NCBI GenBank assembly: GCA_947627205.1 | Contig: CANQVE010000001.1 | Location: 1 to 64,000 of the forward strand | Direction: 5' to 3' | Origin: an uncultured Clostridia bacterium | GTDB taxonomy: Bacteria > Bacillota > Clostridia > Oscillospirales > Ruminococcaceae | DNA length: 64,000 nucleotides | Part shown: piece after piece, positions 39,411 through 49,338 of the stretch | How the letters are laid out: every line of letters starts with the position of its first letter | How positions within the stretch are numbered: the first letter of the stretch is position 1 | Position numbers and translations under genes: made by a program | The notes under the pieces: generated by a model | What the model was told of the DNA's origin: nothing | Seen by the model: the letters and a program-made list of their open reading frames with translations, nothing else | Databases searched by the model: none

Positions 39411-41900
39411 ATGTACAGTAAGGAAAAAAGCTACTATAAAAAATCATTCTTTGTCGCGCTTATAATGGCGGCAGTTATGTTTCTGCCGTTTCTTGTAATT
39501 GACGACGGTTATTTTCTGTATTACGGCGACTATAATTCACAGCAGATACCCTTTTTCAAGCACTGTATAGAAATGGTACAAAACGGAACTCTCGGCTGGG
39601 ACTGGGGCACAGACCTCGGCGCAAACTTCTTCGGGAGCTATACTTACTATACCCTCGGAAGTCCTTTTTTCTGGTTTATGTGCCTTTTCCCCGCGTCTGT
39701 TTCGCAGTTTCTTATGGCTCCGCTTCTGTGCGTAAAAATAGCGCTCTTTTCCCTGTTTGGGTTTATGTACATAAGGCGATTTGTAACTAAACCCCAGTCG
39801 GCTCTGATAGGCGGAATACTTTATGCGTTTTCGAGCTTTAATATCTACAATATTTTCTTTCAATTCCAAGACGCGATAATATGGTTTCCCCTGCTTCTTA
39901 TCTGCCTTGAAGAAGCGGTCATAAACAAGCGCAGAGGCGTCTTTGCGCTGGCAATGGCAATAAATGCCCTCGCAAACTACTTTTTCTTTATAGGCGAATG
40001 TGTCTTTCTTGTCATTTATTTTCTGGCAAGGTTCAGCATGGACGAACGTTTCCGCATAAACTTAAAAGAATTTTTCTGCCTTGCGTTTGAATGTATAGCA
40101 GGAGTTCTGATAGCGGGAGTTCTGTTTTTGCCGTCGATATATCAAGTTTTAGATGTTCCGCGCTCGACAAATATGCTGACGGGCTGGAACTTTGTATTCT
40201 TCTCAAATAAACAGCGCTACGGGCTGCTTATAGAAAGCATGTTCTTCCCGCCCGAAGTACCCGCAAGGAACAATATGTTCACCGAGGCAAACGCAAAATG
40301 GTCGAGCGTTGCGCTTTATCTTCCGCTGTTTTCAATGGCAGGCGTAATTGCGTTTTTAAAGGGCGCAAAGGGACACTGGGCGAGAGCCGTTCTGGGAATA
40401 TGCCTTATTATGGCGTTTATTCCCGGCTTTAACGCTGCGTTTACAATGCTTAATAACAACTACTACACTCGCTGGTTCTATATGCCCGAGCTTATATGCT
40501 GTCTGGCTACGGCATACGCGCTGGAGCATGAGGAGTTTGACCTTGATTTCGGGCGGAAAGTATGCCTGGGAGTTGTTATACTGATGTCGGCAATTGCTCT
40601 GCTGTCGCCGTTTGAAATGACGGAAGAAATAGACGGCGAAGAAGTAAAGAGCATTGTTCCAAGATTTTTGCTGAAAAAGACAGGATCGAGCGATCCTGTT
40701 GTTGACGGAACGGTATATTTACAGATAGTTATAGCCATAGCAATGCTCATTGCCTTAAACATTATCTTAAACAAAAGGAACAAGCCGAACTTCAATAAGT
40801 TTATGAAGCGCGCGACCTGCGCAGCAATAGGCTGTTCAATGGTTTTGAGCTGGTATTTTATATCCTTAGGTCATTATTTCAGAAATACGCCTGATTATAA
40901 CACCGCTCTTTATGCAAAGTTTGACATAGATGACGACAGTTTTTACCGCATAGAGGGCGTAAACGAAACGAACAACTTCGCTATGTTTTCAAACAACGGT
41001 ACCCTCAAAAGTTTTACGAGCATTATTCCAGGCTCGACATTTGAGCTTTATGACACGCTCGGCGTTTCTAGGACCGTAAACTCTGCGCCGAACAACAGCT
41101 GCTACGGTTTCAGAGCGCTTACGAGAGTAAAATATATCATGATAAGAAAAAGTTTTAGTGAAGATGACCGCCAAAAATGGCTCGGTCAATATCAGATATA
41201 CGACTACCTCGAAACTCAGGGAGATTATGATATTTACTCGACAGATCTTTGTCTGCCTATGGGATTTGCTTATGACACATATTTCCCGATAGAAAAGGTG
41301 AAGAAAACCACAAAGGCGGATAATCTTATGGTGAGGTCGGTTTTCCTCACGGAAGAACAAATTGAAAAGTATTCGGATATTCTCGAAAAGGACAACACAT
41401 CTTCAAACACGTCTTTTGTAAAATTTAAAGTTGATGCAAAGGAAAAACAGAAAAACGGCGTAGAAGATTTTGAAGTTACAAAGAGCGGATTTACCTCGAA
41501 AACAAACTATGAAAGCGAAAAGCTCGTTTGCTTTACTGTTCCCTACTGCACGGGCTGGAGCTGTAAGATAAACGGCAAAGAAGCAGAGGTGGATAAAATA
41601 AACGGCGGTTTTATAGGTATACGCGTTCCTGCGGGAAACTGCGATATAGAATTCACATACGAAACGCCGATGCTTAGATACGGAATTTATGCGACGATAA
41701 TAGGAGCGGTGCTTCTTGTTATTTATGTAATTTTGCTTCGTCGTTTTTCAAAAGTAAAGCCGAACAAATATACTCATCTTTATGAATATGAACAGTCTGA
41801 AAGCGTGGCGGCGCACAATGCTTATATAAACAGCATTATTAAAAACGGCGGAAAAGCAGATATTGACAAGACTGATAAGACTGACAAAAAGGACGAATGA
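39411..41900 (+). CDS. YfhO-family polytopic membrane protein
   Basis: 829 aa with about 13 TM segments in residues 12-480 and one at about 770, around an extracytoplasmic beta-rich domain (about 500-765; FTVPYCTGWSCKINGKEAEV near its end). GDYNSQQIPFFKH near residue 40 carries the acidic residue typical of GT-C-like transferases. YfhO proteins glycosylate lipoteichoic acid or related polymers in Bacillus and Listeria; that function is inferred. Highly acidic/basic C-terminal tail (DKTDKTDKKDE). Confidence 0.88.
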   Translation: MYSKEKSYYKKSFFVALIMAAVMFLPFLVIDDGYFLYYGDYNSQQIPFFKHCIEMVQNGTLGWDWGTDLGANFFGSYTYYTLGSPFFWFMCLFPASVSQFLMAPLLCVKIALFSLFGFMYIRRFVTKPQSALIGGILYAFSSFNIYNIFFQFQDAIIWFPLLLICLEEAVINKRRGVFALAMAINALANYFFFIGECVFLVIYFLARFSMDERFRINLKEFFCLAFECIAGVLIAGVLFLPSIYQVLDVPRSTNMLTGWNFVFFSNKQRYGLLIESMFFPPEVPARNNMFTEANAKWSSVALYLPLFSMAGVIAFLKGAKGHWARAVLGICLIMAFIPGFNAAFTMLNNNYYTRWFYMPELICCLATAYALEHEEFDLDFGRKVCLGVVILMSAIALLSPFEMTEEIDGEEVKSIVPRFLLKKTGSSDPVVDGTVYLQIVIAIAMLIALNIILNKRNKPNFNKFMKRATCAAIGCSMVLSWYFISLGHYFRNTPDYNTALYAKFDIDDDSFYRIEGVNETNNFAMFSNNGTLKSFTSIIPGSTFELYDTLGVSRTVNSAPNNSCYGFRALTRVKYIMIRKSFSEDDRQKWLGQYQIYDYLETQGDYDIYSTDLCLPMGFAYDTYFPIEKVKKTTKADNLMVRSVFLTEEQIEKYSDILEKDNTSSNTSFVKFKVDAKEKQKNGVEDFEVTKSGFTSKTNYESEKLVCFTVPYCTGWSCKINGKEAEVDKINGGFIGIRVPAGNCDIEFTYETPMLRYGIYATIIGAVLLVIYVILLRRFSKVKPNKYTHLYEYEQSESVAAHNAYINSIIKNGGKADIDKTDKTDKKDE

Positions 41901-41901
41901 T

Positions 41902-42438
41902 ATGCATCTTGAAGAAAAAACGCTTTCGAGCGAAAAGATCTTTGACGGAAAAGTAGTTAAACTTTTTGTGGACAATGCGGAGCTTGAAAACGGTGAGACC
42001 GTTATAAGAGAGGTAATAAAGCACCCGGGTGGGGTGTGCGTTGTTCCTCTGGACGAAAACGGAAACGTTATTTTTGTAAGGCAGTTCAGATATCCCCACC
42101 GCAAAGCGATACTTGAAATTCCCGCGGGGAAGCTCGAATTCGGAGAAAGCCACTATGACTGCGGTTTAAGAGAGCTTAAAGAAGAAACGGGCTGTACCTG
42201 TGAAAAGTATGATTATCTGGGACTGCTCTTCCCGACTCCTGCTTATGACAGCGAGGTCATTCATATATATCTTGCGCGCGGGCTTTCCGAGGGAAACAAA
42301 AAGCTGGACGAGGACGAGTTTCTTGACACAGAAAAAATACCGCTTGAAAAAGCGGCTGAAATGGTAATGAACAACGAGATAGAGGACGCAAAAACGCAGA
42401 TAGCTATCCTTAAAACCGTTATGCTTTTAAAAAAATAA
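41902..42438 (+). CDS. NUDIX hydrolase, ADP-ribose pyrophosphatase type
   Basis: 178 aa; ATG 41902 is one nucleotide past the YfhO stop. Complete NUDIX box G-KLEFG-E-SHYDCGL-RE-LKEE-TGC and the ADPRase-type Pro downstream (FPTPAYDSEVI). Hydrolyses ADP-ribose or similar nucleoside diphosphate sugars. Confidence 0.92.
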   Translation: MHLEEKTLSSEKIFDGKVVKLFVDNAELENGETVIREVIKHPGGVCVVPLDENGNVIFVRQFRYPHRKAILEIPAGKLEFGESHYDCGLRELKEETGCTCEKYDYLGLLFPTPAYDSEVIHIYLARGLSEGNKKLDEDEFLDTEKIPLEKAAEMVMNNEIEDAKTQIAILKTVMLLKK

Positions 42439-42454
42439 TAAGTCGGGATTTCTC

Positions 42455-42712
42455 TCACTGGATATAATTCTCATAAGCTCTGACTATCTTTTCTTCAAGC
42501 TCGTCGCGGACTTCGGACGAGATAGGGTGGATTATATCGCGGAAAACGCCGTTGTCCTCGCGGCGGGAGGGCATTGCTACAAAAAGCCTCTCGTCGCCCT
42601 GAACGAGCTTTATATCGTGGATAGCAATTGCATTGTCGATAGTTATCGACACAACGGCGCGAAGCCTGCCCTCGTGCATTGTTTTTCTGATCTTGATGTC
42701 GCTTATTTCCAT
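42455..42712 (-). CDS. spoVG: SpoVG regulator
   Basis: 85 aa. ISDIKIRK at the start, AIHDIKLVQGDERLFVAMPSR and FRDIIHPI are the SpoVG signature. A conserved nucleic-acid-binding regulator involved in sporulation septation and virulence control. Converges with the NUDIX gene and diverges from murC. Confidence 0.95.
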   Translation of the reverse strand: MEISDIKIRKTMHEGRLRAVVSITIDNAIAIHDIKLVQGDERLFVAMPSRREDNGVFRDIIHPISSEVRDELEEKIVRAYENYIQ

Positions 42713-42798
42713 AAAAAGAGCCTCCGTTTTGATTTATCACGGGAATTATTGTTAGAAAAAAGCGGCGAAATATACATATAGCAAAGGAGCTGTTTAGT

Positions 42799-44184
42799 TT
42801 GGAAAATTTTCTCACGGGTAAAAAGCATATCCACTTTATAGGAATAGGCGGGAGCGGAATGTATCCGCTCGCGCAGATACTTCACACAAAGGGTTATTAT
42901 CTGACGGGCTCGGACAACAACGAGACTTCTACGCTTGACGCCGTAAGGAAAATGGGAATAAAGGTATATATGGGACAGGCGGCCGAGAATATCGGCGACG
43001 CAGACTGTATAGTATATTCGGCGGCAATTATGGACGACAACCCCGAGCTTATCGCGGCAAGAGAAGCAGAAAAACGCGGAGTAAAGCTAGCGGAGAGAAG
43101 CGAGCTTCTGGGACTTGTGACGGCGCAGTTTAACAAGGCTTTCTGCGTTGCGGGCACGCACGGGAAAACGACCGTTACTTCTATGCTTATGATGATACTG
43201 CTGGCGGAAAAAGTTGATCCGTCGGCTGTTATCGGCGGGAAATTAAAGGCAATAGGCGGAAGCGGCAGAGCGGGAAATTCGGACTATATGGTATGCGAAG
43301 CGTGCGAATTTAAGGACACGTTTTTACACCTGTTTCCGAACATTTCCGTTATTCTCAACATCGACCACGACCACCTCGATTATTTTAAGACAATGGACAA
43401 TCTAAAGCACAGCTTTTCAAAATTCTGCGAGCTTACGACAGACTTTATTGTCGCAAACGGCGACGACGAAAACACAATGGAAGCCGTTAAAAATGCAAAC
43501 ACAAAAGTAAAGGTCGTTACTTTCGGAAAGACCGACAAATGCGACTTCTATCCTTATCACATAAAGCAGATCTCGGATTTTTCATGGGAATTTACGCTTA
43601 TGAGCAGGCTCGAACAGCTTTGCAGAGTCGTAGTAAACGTTCCGGGGATACACAATGTCTATAACGCCGTTGCGGCGGCTGCGGCGGCATTTACGGCGGG
43701 AATTTCCATACCAGCGATAAAGCAGGGACTTGCGGACTTTTCGGGAGCGCAGAGGCGGTTTGAAAAGCTCGCGGAAATAAAGGGCGTTACGTTTGTGGAC
43801 GACTATGGTCATCACCCCGCGGAAATCGCCGCGACGCTCAAAACGGCAAAGGACATGACCTTTCAGAGAGTGTGGGTTGTACACCAGCCATTTACCTATT
43901 CGAGGACGGCTATGCTCCTCGACGAATTTGCAGACGCGCTGTCTATTGCAGACAAGGTGGTACTGACGGAAATTATGGGCGGCAGGGAGAAAAACACCTA
44001 TAACATTTATGCGAAAGACCTCGCGGAAAAGATAGAGGGGTGCGTTTGGTTTCCGACATTTGAAGAAACGGCGCGGTATGTTGTAGATAATGTTGAATAC
44101 GGGGATCTTGTCATAACGACGGGCTGCGGCGATGTAAACAAGGTTGCGGACATGATGATAGAAATGATGAGAGCTGAAAAATGA
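42799..44184 (+). CDS. murC: UDP-N-acetylmuramate--L-alanine ligase
   Basis: 461 aa Mur ligase with TTG start 10 nt after AAAGGAGC. GIGGSGMYPLA (UDP-substrate loop), ATP loop GTHGKTTVTSM, HDHLDYF and DDYGHHPAE. Adds L-Ala to UDP-MurNAc. Its stop overlaps the next start by 4 nt. Confidence 0.96.
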   Translation: MENFLTGKKHIHFIGIGGSGMYPLAQILHTKGYYLTGSDNNETSTLDAVRKMGIKVYMGQAAENIGDADCIVYSAAIMDDNPELIAAREAEKRGVKLAERSELLGLVTAQFNKAFCVAGTHGKTTVTSMLMMILLAEKVDPSAVIGGKLKAIGGSGRAGNSDYMVCEACEFKDTFLHLFPNISVILNIDHDHLDYFKTMDNLKHSFSKFCELTTDFIVANGDDENTMEAVKNANTKVKVVTFGKTDKCDFYPYHIKQISDFSWEFTLMSRLEQLCRVVVNVPGIHNVYNAVAAAAAAFTAGISIPAIKQGLADFSGAQRRFEKLAEIKGVTFVDDYGHHPAEIAATLKTAKDMTFQRVWVVHQPFTYSRTAMLLDEFADALSIADKVVLTEIMGGREKNTYNIYAKDLAEKIEGCVWFPTFEETARYVVDNVEYGDLVITTGCGDVNKVADMMIEMMRAEK

Positions 44185-45539
44185 ACGAAATAAAAGACTA
44201 TATCTACGGTAAAAAAGATGAGATAGTAAGCGCGCTTTCGGAGCTTATAAGGATACCGAGCGTTATGGGAGAGCCGACAGAGGACGCGCCTTTCGGGAAA
44301 GAGCCGAAGAACGCGCTTTTGAAAATGTCGGAGCTTTGTGAAAAGAGCGGGCTTTCGGTAACCAACTATGAAAACGCCGTTATCTGCGCGGACTTGTACC
44401 CCGAAAAGGGACTTGAACTCGGAATTTTATGCCACCTCGATGTTGTGCCCGTAAACAATGATAATTGGAAAACCGATCCGTTTGAGCTTTGCGAAAAGGA
44501 CGGCGTGCTGTTCGGGAGAGGAACAATAGACGACAAAGGTCCTGCCGTTGCGGCACTGTATGCAGTAAAATGCATAAAAGACCTGAATATCCCGCTGAGT
44601 AAAGGCGTAAGGCTGATTTTCGGAACGAACGAAGAAAACGGCTCGGAAGATCTTGAAATATACAAAAAGCACGACAAATTCCCGCCGAAAGTTTTTACGC
44701 CCGACGGTAGTTTCCCCGTTATAAATATTGAAAAAGGCATGATGCGCTCGAATTTTTCGGGATTTATAAGCTCCGATAAGCTGGTCAGCTTTGAGGGAGG
44801 AAAGATACCGAACGCCGTTCCCGACAGGGCTAGGGCGGTATTAAAAAACATTGAGCAGGAAAAAATACTGTCCGAAATAGAGCGCGACAGGTCGGGCGCG
44901 GAGTTCTTTTCAGAACAAAAAGGCGACCTCACCGAAATAGTCTGCAAGGGGCGCTCGGCTCACGCTTCTACTCCCGAAACGGGGATAAACGCCGTAACTG
45001 CTCTTATTTCGCTTATAAACAGGCTTGAGCCCGTTCTTAAAGGACTTGAAAATATTCTTCCGTTCGGCGAAACGGACGGCAGAGCTATGGGGCTTTCCTG
45101 CAAGGACGAAAGCGGGGCGCTGACATGCGTTTTCAGCATTTTCAACATTTCGGACGGAAAATGTTCGGGAACGATCGACGTGAGATTTCCCGTGTGCAAA
45201 AATCTTGCGTTTGTTGAAGATCAAGAGCGTAAGGCGCTTTATAAAGCGGGATTTACGTTCAATGACTATCTCGGAGACGAGCCGCATATTGTTTCAAAGG
45301 ACAGCGATTTCGTAAAACAGCTTCTCAAAGTTTATGAGGAGAACGAGGGCGAAAAGGGCTATTGCGTAGCGATAGGCGGCGGGACTTATGTTCACAACAT
45401 CGAGGGCGGTGTTGCGTTTGGCGCGGAGCGCGGAGATATCGACTATAACATGCACGGCGACAATGAATTTATAACAACAGAAGAGCTTCTCAAAGACGCG
45501 GTGTTGTTTGCAAAGGCAATTGAGAATGTGTTGAATTAG
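44181..45539 (+). CDS. pepV: M20 dipeptidase, PepV-like
   Basis: 452 aa. Metal motifs LCHLDVVPV, GRGTIDDKGP, GTNEENGSED, PDGSFPV and near the C-terminus GGGTYVHN. PepV-type dipeptidases cleave dipeptides to free amino acids. Coupled to murC by an ATGA overlap. Confidence 0.92.
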   Translation: MNEIKDYIYGKKDEIVSALSELIRIPSVMGEPTEDAPFGKEPKNALLKMSELCEKSGLSVTNYENAVICADLYPEKGLELGILCHLDVVPVNNDNWKTDPFELCEKDGVLFGRGTIDDKGPAVAALYAVKCIKDLNIPLSKGVRLIFGTNEENGSEDLEIYKKHDKFPPKVFTPDGSFPVINIEKGMMRSNFSGFISSDKLVSFEGGKIPNAVPDRARAVLKNIEQEKILSEIERDRSGAEFFSEQKGDLTEIVCKGRSAHASTPETGINAVTALISLINRLEPVLKGLENILPFGETDGRAMGLSCKDESGALTCVFSIFNISDGKCSGTIDVRFPVCKNLAFVEDQERKALYKAGFTFNDYLGDEPHIVSKDSDFVKQLLKVYEENEGEKGYCVAIGGGTYVHNIEGGVAFGAERGDIDYNMHGDNEFITTEELLKDAVLFAKAIENVLN

Positions 45540-45557
45540 AAGTTTTTATATAAACTG

Positions 45558-45591
45558 AAGTCCCCCGCAAAAATGTGGGGGACTTGTTTTT
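45558..45591 (+). terminator. Intrinsic terminator after pepV
   Basis: AAGTCCCCCGCA / TGTGGGGGACTT stem with an AAAA loop and GTTTTTAT tail. Confidence 0.8.
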
Positions 45592-45595
45592 ATAA

Positions 45596-48500
45596 CTAAA
45601 TTTTATAAGGAACTGCGGTATACTCTTCGCCGTCCGTGCTTATCCTGAACTCATTGTTCATAAGACAGCAGTCGCAGATTTGAAGCAATTTTTCCGCTTC
45701 CACCTCGGGACATGGGAACACCGCTTTGTGTCTGAACAGCGACAGGAAGCCCGCCTGCATCTGGCTTACGCTCGTGCATACAAACATAACGCGAAGCCCG
45801 CTCTTTGCTCCCTTTACAAGCAGTTTTTTAAGATCCGCCGCGGCGTTCTGGTCTTCAGCGTGGAGCTCCGCCATAAGCACGTCTCCGCCAAGTATAACCA
45901 GAAGCTCGTTTGACGCATTGTTCGCAAGCTCTTTTATGCGGTCACTTTCGCTTACCTTAACATCATTAAGCAGACCGCTCGCATAAAGCTCGGAATAAAT
46001 CGGATCGTCTTTTGCCGAGATTATTTCCGCAGGAACGCCCTGCTCTTCGAGCGATCTAAGCGCCGCCGCAACGGTCATTGCCGCAGGCTTTGCATATCCC
46101 TTTGGCACAAGCTCCAGAACGTTTTCTCCATAACCCGCGCGAAGTATCATGGGAGCGTTTGCTGTCACCTTATTCGGCTCTCCCAAAAACAGCATGAGCT
46201 CGTTGTTTTCTTTCTGGGAGATAAGCTCCGAGCGCGCAGAACTGCGGTCGCCGAACGGGATCGAAGCTCTTCTGTCTGCTATAAGCGGACGCTTTCCGAG
46301 ATAATTTTCGGGATTATCGTCATACTCGTATGACAAAGCGTAATTCTTCGGTTCTTCCTGTGCGGGAACATTTATTCTTACAGCAACGCTGCTTCCCGAA
46401 ACAAGCACGAACCTGTCGTGGATTATTCCCGCCTTATAGCCGAACAGCGTTTCGAGCGCCTTTTCTTTTCCGGGTATCGCCGCGGCGCACTTTATGCCGT
46501 TTACGAACACATCGGGAGCTTTTCCGTTTTCGGAGAACGTGCTTCCTACAAGCACGATATTTATTCCGTAATCAGCGCAGTTTTTAAACAGGCTTTCAAG
46601 CGAACGTCTAAGGTCTCTGCCCAAGTACTTCGGAACGCGGTCAATTGACCTTAAGAAATCTGCAAAGTCGCTTATTACCACAACTGCTCTCGGAAGATAA
46701 ACATCTGCGGGTACCACGCTGTAATCTGCATAATTCTTTTCACTGAACAGCTCGGCACGCGACGCTTTTTCTTTTACAAGAAGCTCTATAATATCCGCGG
46801 CTGTTTCGTCGTTTTCATCGGAAACAGCATATTTTATATGCGGACATTCGGGATCTATAAGGCTTATAATACTTCCGTCGTTATCAAACAGCCAAAGTTC
46901 CGCGCTGTCGGGGTGTGTCTTTGAAGATATCTGATCTATGACTGCCTTTACTATCTTTGTTTTATCTTCGCCGTTCTTTCCGCAGATATACGCAACGTTT
47001 CCGCTTATATCCAGACCTTTTTCATCAGCCCCGAGAACGATCTTCGGAACAGCGCGCAAGCCCTTATTGCTCTCTTTCTTCGGCTCTTCGGGCTGTGTTT
47101 CTTCAACAGGAGGCTCTGCGGGCTTTTCATCTGCAACAGCAGGTTCAACAGGTTGTACAGGCTGTACGGGTTCAGTTTCTGCGGGTTGTACAGGCTGAAC
47201 GGGCTGAACAGGTTCAGCTTCAGCAGGCTGAACGGGTTGAACGGGTTCAACAGGCTGTACGGGTTGAACGGGTTCAACAGGCTGTACGGGTTGTACAGGC
47301 TGTGCCGCTGGAGTGGGCTGTACAACGGGCTGAACTGTCGGTGCAGCAGGTTGGACAGGTTGGACAGGTTGTGCAGTAGGCATTGCCTGCGGTGCAGGCT
47401 TAGCGGCAGCCGCCATTCTGCGCTGTTCAACATAAATTCTGCGAATATTGTCGGGAATATCCGTAGGCTTTGAATACCAGAAAAGGCTCTCGCGGGTATT
47501 GTCGATATAGAAACTTCCGTTTCTGCTTCTAATAGTCTGACCGATGCTTCTGAGCTCTGTAACAGTATCGGTATCGGGAGTTGTGCCGTTATGTATAACT
47601 ACAAGCAAAACTCCGTTCTGTTTTGCGTCTCTCGCAATTTCGAGAGCTTGTGCGGAAAACTCGGGGCCGAAATCTTCGGGAAATCCGCGAAGAACTATAA
47701 CCCTCGTAACGCAATCGGGCGTAGGCTTTTCTTTTATCTGCGAATAAAGATCTGCCATTTTGCTGTTTGCTTCTATTGGAGACTGGGGAGCTACTATAAA
47801 CGAATTTATGCCCCTCGCAAAAATTGACATAATTTCGAGATTATCAACTGCATTCGGAGAATCGTCGAAATATACCATATCGGTTATATTCTGTCCGCAA
47901 TACTTTATAAAATTAAGCAGGAGCCTTTCTACGCCGCCCATAAGATAAGCCTGGTTTCTGTCGTCATATTCGAGCATAAGGACACTGCCCTCTTGAGTTG
48001 AAACTCCAAAGGGTGCGCCGATAGTCCTCGAAGCGGCATTATACTCGCCGCCCGAAACGGTCGTCAGGTCCTGTTCTACCTCCATAGGCACGGAAAAACG
48101 TATCCTGCGCTGACCTATAGAGATCCTGCTCTTGTCTATAAGATTAACGGTGCTTTGGCTGTTGAAAGCGGATTTATCGAATGCAAGCAGCTGGAGATAG
48201 CGCTTAAAATCCTCGGAAAGTACATAATCGTGGAGGTCTTTGTCGTGCTTTTCTTTTCTGCCCTCAAGCGCCGCAACGTCGCTGTCATATTGGCGCTTCG
48301 CCTGGACCTTACTGCCCTCGATGAGCTTTCTGGTGCGCTCCATTTCGGCTTCGTAAAACAGCTTTTGCCCCGACGCTTTTGTATAAAGCGACTCGGCGTT
48401 CGGATCGTTATGCGAATCGAGCTTTATGGTCTGACGAATACTTTCCAAAGAACCCTCGGACGTTTCAAACGGCATCTGCGCTTCTTCGAGGTCGGTCGCA

Positions 48501-48703
48501 TGTTCGCGGGCATACTGCATATACTCGGAAACTTTTCTGATCTTGCCGCGGATCTCCTCAAGTTTTCTGTTCAGATCCTCATCGGATGATTTGCAATAAT
48601 CATTATATTCCTTTAAGGCTTTGTCAATTTCGCTGTTGATGTTCTTTTCTTCCTGAGCCAACTCCGCAAATTTACCAAGCATTTCACTAATCAAATCAGC
48701 CAT
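45596..48703 (-). CDS. FtsK/SpoIIIE-like protein with degenerate ATPase motifs
   Basis: 1035 aa. N-terminal coiled coil (about 10-180), a first FtsK-like module (about 195-430), a Pro-Val-Gln repeat linker (QPVQPVQPVEP units, about 440-545), a second FtsK-like module (about 560-790) and a third, shorter one (about 810-1025). In module 2 the P-loop position reads CGKNGEDKTKI where FtsK has GxTGSGKS, and the Walker B DE is SDF in AVVVISDFADFL. The invariant Gly-Lys-Ser/Thr and catalytic Glu are thus gone in all modules I can place. It could be a structural relative of EssC/FtsK pumps. No WXG100 or secretion genes are adjacent. Confidence 0.7.
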   Translation of the reverse strand: MADLISEMLGKFAELAQEEKNINSEIDKALKEYNDYCKSSDEDLNRKLEEIRGKIRKVSEYMQYAREHATDLEEAQMPFETSEGSLESIRQTIKLDSHNDPNAESLYTKASGQKLFYEAEMERTRKLIEGSKVQAKRQYDSDVAALEGRKEKHDKDLHDYVLSEDFKRYLQLLAFDKSAFNSQSTVNLIDKSRISIGQRRIRFSVPMEVEQDLTTVSGGEYNAASRTIGAPFGVSTQEGSVLMLEYDDRNQAYLMGGVERLLLNFIKYCGQNITDMVYFDDSPNAVDNLEIMSIFARGINSFIVAPQSPIEANSKMADLYSQIKEKPTPDCVTRVIVLRGFPEDFGPEFSAQALEIARDAKQNGVLLVVIHNGTTPDTDTVTELRSIGQTIRSRNGSFYIDNTRESLFWYSKPTDIPDNIRRIYVEQRRMAAAAKPAPQAMPTAQPVQPVQPAAPTVQPVVQPTPAAQPVQPVQPVEPVQPVQPVEPVQPVQPAEAEPVQPVQPVQPAETEPVQPVQPVEPAVADEKPAEPPVEETQPEEPKKESNKGLRAVPKIVLGADEKGLDISGNVAYICGKNGEDKTKIVKAVIDQISSKTHPDSAELWLFDNDGSIISLIDPECPHIKYAVSDENDETAADIIELLVKEKASRAELFSEKNYADYSVVPADVYLPRAVVVISDFADFLRSIDRVPKYLGRDLRRSLESLFKNCADYGINIVLVGSTFSENGKAPDVFVNGIKCAAAIPGKEKALETLFGYKAGIIHDRFVLVSGSSVAVRINVPAQEEPKNYALSYEYDDNPENYLGKRPLIADRRASIPFGDRSSARSELISQKENNELMLFLGEPNKVTANAPMILRAGYGENVLELVPKGYAKPAAMTVAAALRSLEEQGVPAEIISAKDDPIYSELYASGLLNDVKVSESDRIKELANNASNELLVILGGDVLMAELHAEDQNAAADLKKLLVKGAKSGLRVMFVCTSVSQMQAGFLSLFRHKAVFPCPEVEAEKLLQICDCCLMNNEFRISTDGEEYTAVPYKI

Positions 48704-49338
48704 AAACTCAATTCTCCTTATTTTTTATCCGCAGGCACACCACGGCTTATATTGATTATACAATAAAATTTCCTCTGTGTCAATATCTTTTATCAATTTT
48801 GTACAATTTTTGAACAAATAAAATCCATTCGGCGCGGATAAGGAGCAAATGCGGTTTGCTTTATTGTTACTGTTAAATATTATTAACGCTCAATTTTACG
48901 CTCTAAGGTTTTTTCATACTGAACGTACTTCTCCGCTCAAAACCCCTTTTAGGATTGCCTTTTCAAAGCAAGGCTTTGAAAAGGCAATGCGGGGAAAACC
49001 CCTACTAGAGGTTAGATGTAAGAGGTAAGAGGTAAGAATTTTTAGGAACTTTAAAGAGGAAAAGTTATTTGGATTTCGGAGAAAGAGGCAAGAGGCAAGA
49101 GTTTAATAGGAGAAGTTTCTTTCCTCTATAACCAAACTCTAGCCTCTTGCTTCTTTTTTTAATAATCAAATAACTTTAATCTCAAAAGCTCCCCGAAATT
49201 CTTACCTCTTACCTCTAACCTCTAACCTCTAAAAGGACTCCCTTTTCAAAAAACTTTTGTGCGCCGCCCATTTTGTGGTTTTGATTTTAAACGTTGCTCG
49301 CCGCTCAAAACTTATTCTAGCTTTCTTGACTCTAGCGT
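48704..49338. repeat. Intergenic region with large inverted repeat and hairpin
   Basis: Holds no gene. A perfect 16-bp stem (ATTGCCTTTTCAAAGC, 48954-48969; complement 48973-48988) has an AAG loop. Beyond it is a ~230-bp imperfect palindrome (49003-49236) whose ~100-nt arms share AGAGGTTAGA, GTAAGAGGTAAGA, AAAGTTATTTG and GCAAGAGGC. Short AGAGGTAAG words are repeated inside each arm. Confidence 0.75.

Noticed and set aside
46957..47473. Plus-strand frames rich in Val/Gln/Arg or Tyr/Gly opposite the PVQP linker
   Set aside because: Low-complexity shadows of the repeat on the other strand.
45596..48703. Part of a type VII secretion system
   Set aside because: ATPase motifs are degenerate and no WXG100, EsaA/EssB or similar genes are adjacent.
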